Source of the DNA: Fulvia fulva
Lineage: Eukaryota > Ascomycota > Dothideomycetes > Mycosphaerellales > Mycosphaerellaceae
Assembly (NCBI RefSeq): GCF_020509005.1
Contig: NC_063023.1
Location: forward strand, 806,001 to 870,000
Reading direction: 5' to 3'
DNA length: 64,000 bases
Below are positions 61,919-64,000 of the stretch, one piece after another (positions within the stretch are counted from its first letter, which is position 1; every line of letters starts with the position of its first letter). The translations under genes were made by a program, and so were the position numbers. The notes below the pieces were generated by a model. That model searched no databases. It saw nothing but the letters and a program-made list of their open reading frames with translations, and was not told the origin of the DNA.

Positions 61919-62493
61919 GCGACGGGAGATGAAGTGAAGGGTCGGGGCAATCCAGTCTCTGGTCTCACATATGGGACCTTCATACGCATCAACCGATCTC
62001 GTACTATGAACATACCACAGGACGCTGAGAAGGATAAAGTCGAAGCTCAGTGGAGGACGCGTGCACATACTGTGAAGAGCAGATAGCCGCGAACGATTCG
62101 CGATCAACATGCGCTACACCAGAGCTGTCGACAGGCCATCACATGCTCAGATGCAATTCCGCGCAAACACGTTCGAGCTCGAAAGGTACCTTAAGGAGGT
62201 CCTGAAAGGTCACACAAAGATCATCACCCGTGTTGCCTGCTTGCCACAGCTGCATCTATCTACAGCGGAAGAAGTCTTGGCACATGAGCTCGACTAGCTG
62301 CATTCACTAGGCTGCTGCCTGCACACACGTAGCTGGCAAGGGAGAGCTCACATGAGGCAAGTATCAAAGTGAGGCGACCTGCATCCACAAGTGAGCTTTT
62401 CCAGCGATATATCTATTTTCCAGCTTCAGATTTGCCAACTCAATACAACAACCACACAAACCATCGACAACCGCAAGTGATAGCGAGGCCGAT
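61919..62493. other. Intergenic region after FMT1
   Basis: This 575 bp has normal base composition. A 62-codon frame at 62109-62297 (plus) has no recognisable motif. I see no supported gene. Confidence 0.5.
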
Positions 62494-62847
62494 ATGGCAG
62501 AACCACAGGCACATCAAGAGAGTCGTACAGATTAAGAGGTGCAAGCGCCAAAAGAGTTGCAGGATCAGATCGAGGCCCTCATCAAGCCATGGTCTGACAC
62601 CGATAAGAAGCCGCCTTTCAGCATCGCGCAGATGATCGTCATGTGCTTGGTACTCAACAAGCCTGTGGACAAGTTTGGTATCTTGACTTGGCTCACGACT
62701 CGCATTGGCTACCTCAGGCAGTTTGCAGTCAACAGGCTTGGCCGGGATCTCTATTGGGAGAACGCTTGGCACATCGATCAACACAGCGTCCACCAAATGA
62801 GGAGCGAAGTGCGAGAAGCCTTGAAGACTTTGATGTTCCCTTGGTAA
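62494..62847 (+). pseudogene. Upstream coding-like frame of the 2EXR-type gene, broken
   Basis: From ATG at 62494 the frame runs 13 codons to an in-frame TAA at 62533. It then continues open to TAA at 62845 with convincing protein character: KKPPFSIAQMIVMCLVLNKP, then FGILTWLTTRIGYLRQFAVN, faintly like a fork-head/winged-helix segment. It ends just where the downstream frame (one base off) begins to look coding (DFDVPLVIRQ, 62826 on). One extra base between 62823 and 62826 would join both frames. It may be a true lesion, a sequencing error or an unrecognised splice. Confidence 0.45.
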
Positions 62848-63719
62848 TACGACAGGCCCACTTTGAGCAAGAGACTTTCACCGTGCAATCCAATGAGGCG
62901 CGGCTCTACCTTTCACCTATTCTGAGATCTATGGGTCAGGTTTGTCTACGACCATTTCCGTTCATCCGCCTCCCAACGGAGCTGAAGCTACGCATCTACA
63001 CCATGGTGCTGTGTCTGCCAAAGTCTGGCGTGAAAATCCAGTACGCTAGTGCCAGCACGTACACTCTCGGCGTCTGGGATCGAGAGCATTCCGACACCTC
63101 ATCAATCATGAGCAGGCCAAACTACCCACAAATAGCTTATCATCCACCACTCTCTGCCGGTCCACTGTCATCACATCTGGCACTGCTTCTCACCAGCAAG
63201 CAGATCTACCAAGAGGCCATGCCAGTCTTCTACTCGGAGAACAACTTCATCACCGGGCTCGGTCCTTTCGACATCTCGCTCCAGGCTCTGAAACCGCGCT
63301 GTGCCGGCCATATTCGACATATCTCCGTCTACTGGGAACCTCTAGGTACCGCCAAAACCACTGTGGCCTGCTTCACCGCCATGAAGCGCATGCAGAATCT
63401 TCGCGTGGTCGACATCTACTTCGATACCGAGGAATGGAAAGAACTCAAGAAGCCATGCAATGCTGGCAACACTTTTATACCCGAGAAGCTGCCAGGTTTC
63501 GCCAAGCTTCGTGATCTCTACAATACCAGGCAGGTGACAGTCTACGGCGATTGTGATGAGCTACGAAGTGCTTTGGTGGCGGCACAGAAGCAAGCTCGGG
63601 AAATCAAGGAGCAGCGATTGACGAAGCGGAAGGCGACAGCTGCTGGTTCAAGCAAGGGACTGGGTAGTGGGTCGAAGCCGAAGAAGGCCAAGAAAGCTCA
63701 CGCTGCAAGTGATGCTTGA
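62643..63719 (+). CDS. F-box/2EXR-like domain protein, start uncertain
   Basis: The longest open frame is 358 codons, but its first about 60 codons overlap a more protein-like frame and are probably not translated. From about residue 62 it looks real. PFIRLPTELKLRIYTMVL (near residue 105) is the F-box/2EXR-like motif common in expanded fungal families. LALLLTSKQIYQEAMPVFY near 180 is the second half of that signature. The end is a Lys/Arg-rich, Ser/Gly low-complexity tail (KRKATAAGSSKG, KPKKAKKAHA) that may be a nuclear signal. Function is unknown; many such proteins are ubiquitin-ligase adaptors or have no assigned role. The start may be a later ATG or the frame upstream at 62494. Confidence 0.6.
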   Translation: MLGTQQACGQVWYLDLAHDSHWLPQAVCSQQAWPGSLLGERLAHRSTQRPPNEERSARSLEDFDVPLVIRQAHFEQETFTVQSNEARLYLSPILRSMGQVCLRPFPFIRLPTELKLRIYTMVLCLPKSGVKIQYASASTYTLGVWDREHSDTSSIMSRPNYPQIAYHPPLSAGPLSSHLALLLTSKQIYQEAMPVFYSENNFITGLGPFDISLQALKPRCAGHIRHISVYWEPLGTAKTTVACFTAMKRMQNLRVVDIYFDTEEWKELKKPCNAGNTFIPEKLPGFAKLRDLYNTRQVTVYGDCDELRSALVAAQKQAREIKEQRLTKRKATAAGSSKGLGSGSKPKKAKKAHAASDA

Positions 63720-64000
63720 TACAACATCAGATGGAGTGGGAAGGAGGGTTGAAATCTGCGCCGGAGTTCATCGAGCACATGAGGGGAGCAGTATCGCGCC
63801 TTCGGGCGGAAGTCAGTTTGGCCAGCAGCACGATCTTTCTCGGAGATCGCGCGAAACCCTGATGGAAAGGGCCAAGGTCAAGCTTGTGCTTCTGATAGCT
63901 GTGGGCCAAATCGGCTGATATAATAGCATTGTGACTGTACCCTGCAATACGTTCAATCGCCAGCGTGGCAGATGAATGGCCTGTTGTTTTAGCTTCACAT
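63720..64000. other. 3' flank to window end
   Basis: This is presumably the 3' UTR and downstream spacer of the preceding gene. The short minus-strand frames at 63727-63998 have no recognisable motif. Confidence 0.4.

Noticed and set aside
61601..62110. Minus-strand 169-codon frame opposite FMT1
   Set aside because: It overlaps the conserved C-terminal half of the formyltransferase; codon character belongs to the plus strand.

Overview
The window is a fungal chromosome segment, most likely from a filamentous ascomycete (Pezizomycotina). Short GT-AG introns, compact genes and heavy repeat-induced point mutation (RIP) point that way; placement nearer to Dothideomycetes is only an impression. 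It has two parts: about 56.4 kb of nested, RIP-mutated retrotransposons (1-56374) and about 7.6 kb of ordinary gene-bearing DNA (56375-64000).

The repeat block is almost free of CA and TG, rich in TA, and keeps its CG. Bases 1-60, for example, have one CA, no TG and ten TA. This is C-to-T change at CpA on both strands, so Gln (CAA, CAG) and Trp (TGG) codons have become stops and reading frames are littered with TAG. Conserved domains can still be read through these stops. From left to right: the 3' end of a Ty3/Gypsy chromovirus (1-1703); a LINE scrap; Gypsy-A1 (2025 to about 10480) containing a complete Copia-1 (2628-8248); a gag remnant; LINE-2 copy E on the minus strand (11371-16406); a decayed Zn2Cys6-type segment; a complete Gypsy-B1 (16738-23958); Gypsy-C (23964-32755), split by LINE-1 copy A (26912-31877); Copia-2 (from 32756); LINE-1 copy B/D, split by the younger inverted LINE-1 copy C (40456-45420) and carrying a solo LTR; minus-strand Gypsy-E and Gypsy-A2, the latter with a solo LTR inside; minus-strand Copia-3; LTR fragments; and a LINE-2 5' fragment abutting the unique DNA at 56374. 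Exact target-site duplications support most nesting events, and the inserted elements are generally less mutated than their hosts.

The unique part holds a small Stf2-like hydrophilic protein gene whose start codon is apparently split by an intron (58046-58728, plus), a short-chain dehydrogenase with one intron (59225-60173, minus), a mitochondrial methionyl-tRNA formyltransferase with one intron (60694-61918, plus), and an F-box/2EXR-like gene (62643-63719, plus) whose coherent 5' half lies in another frame behind an in-frame TAA. No operon-like functional link is seen. The dehydrogenase and formyltransferase genes diverge from a shared 520 bp interval.

No CRISPR array, rRNA or tRNA gene was recognised. 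The most interesting items are the decayed Zn2Cys6 cluster in the repeat block, the split start codon, the RIP-only divergence between LTR pairs, the half-tRNA primer-binding sites, and the possibly decaying gene at 62.5 kb.
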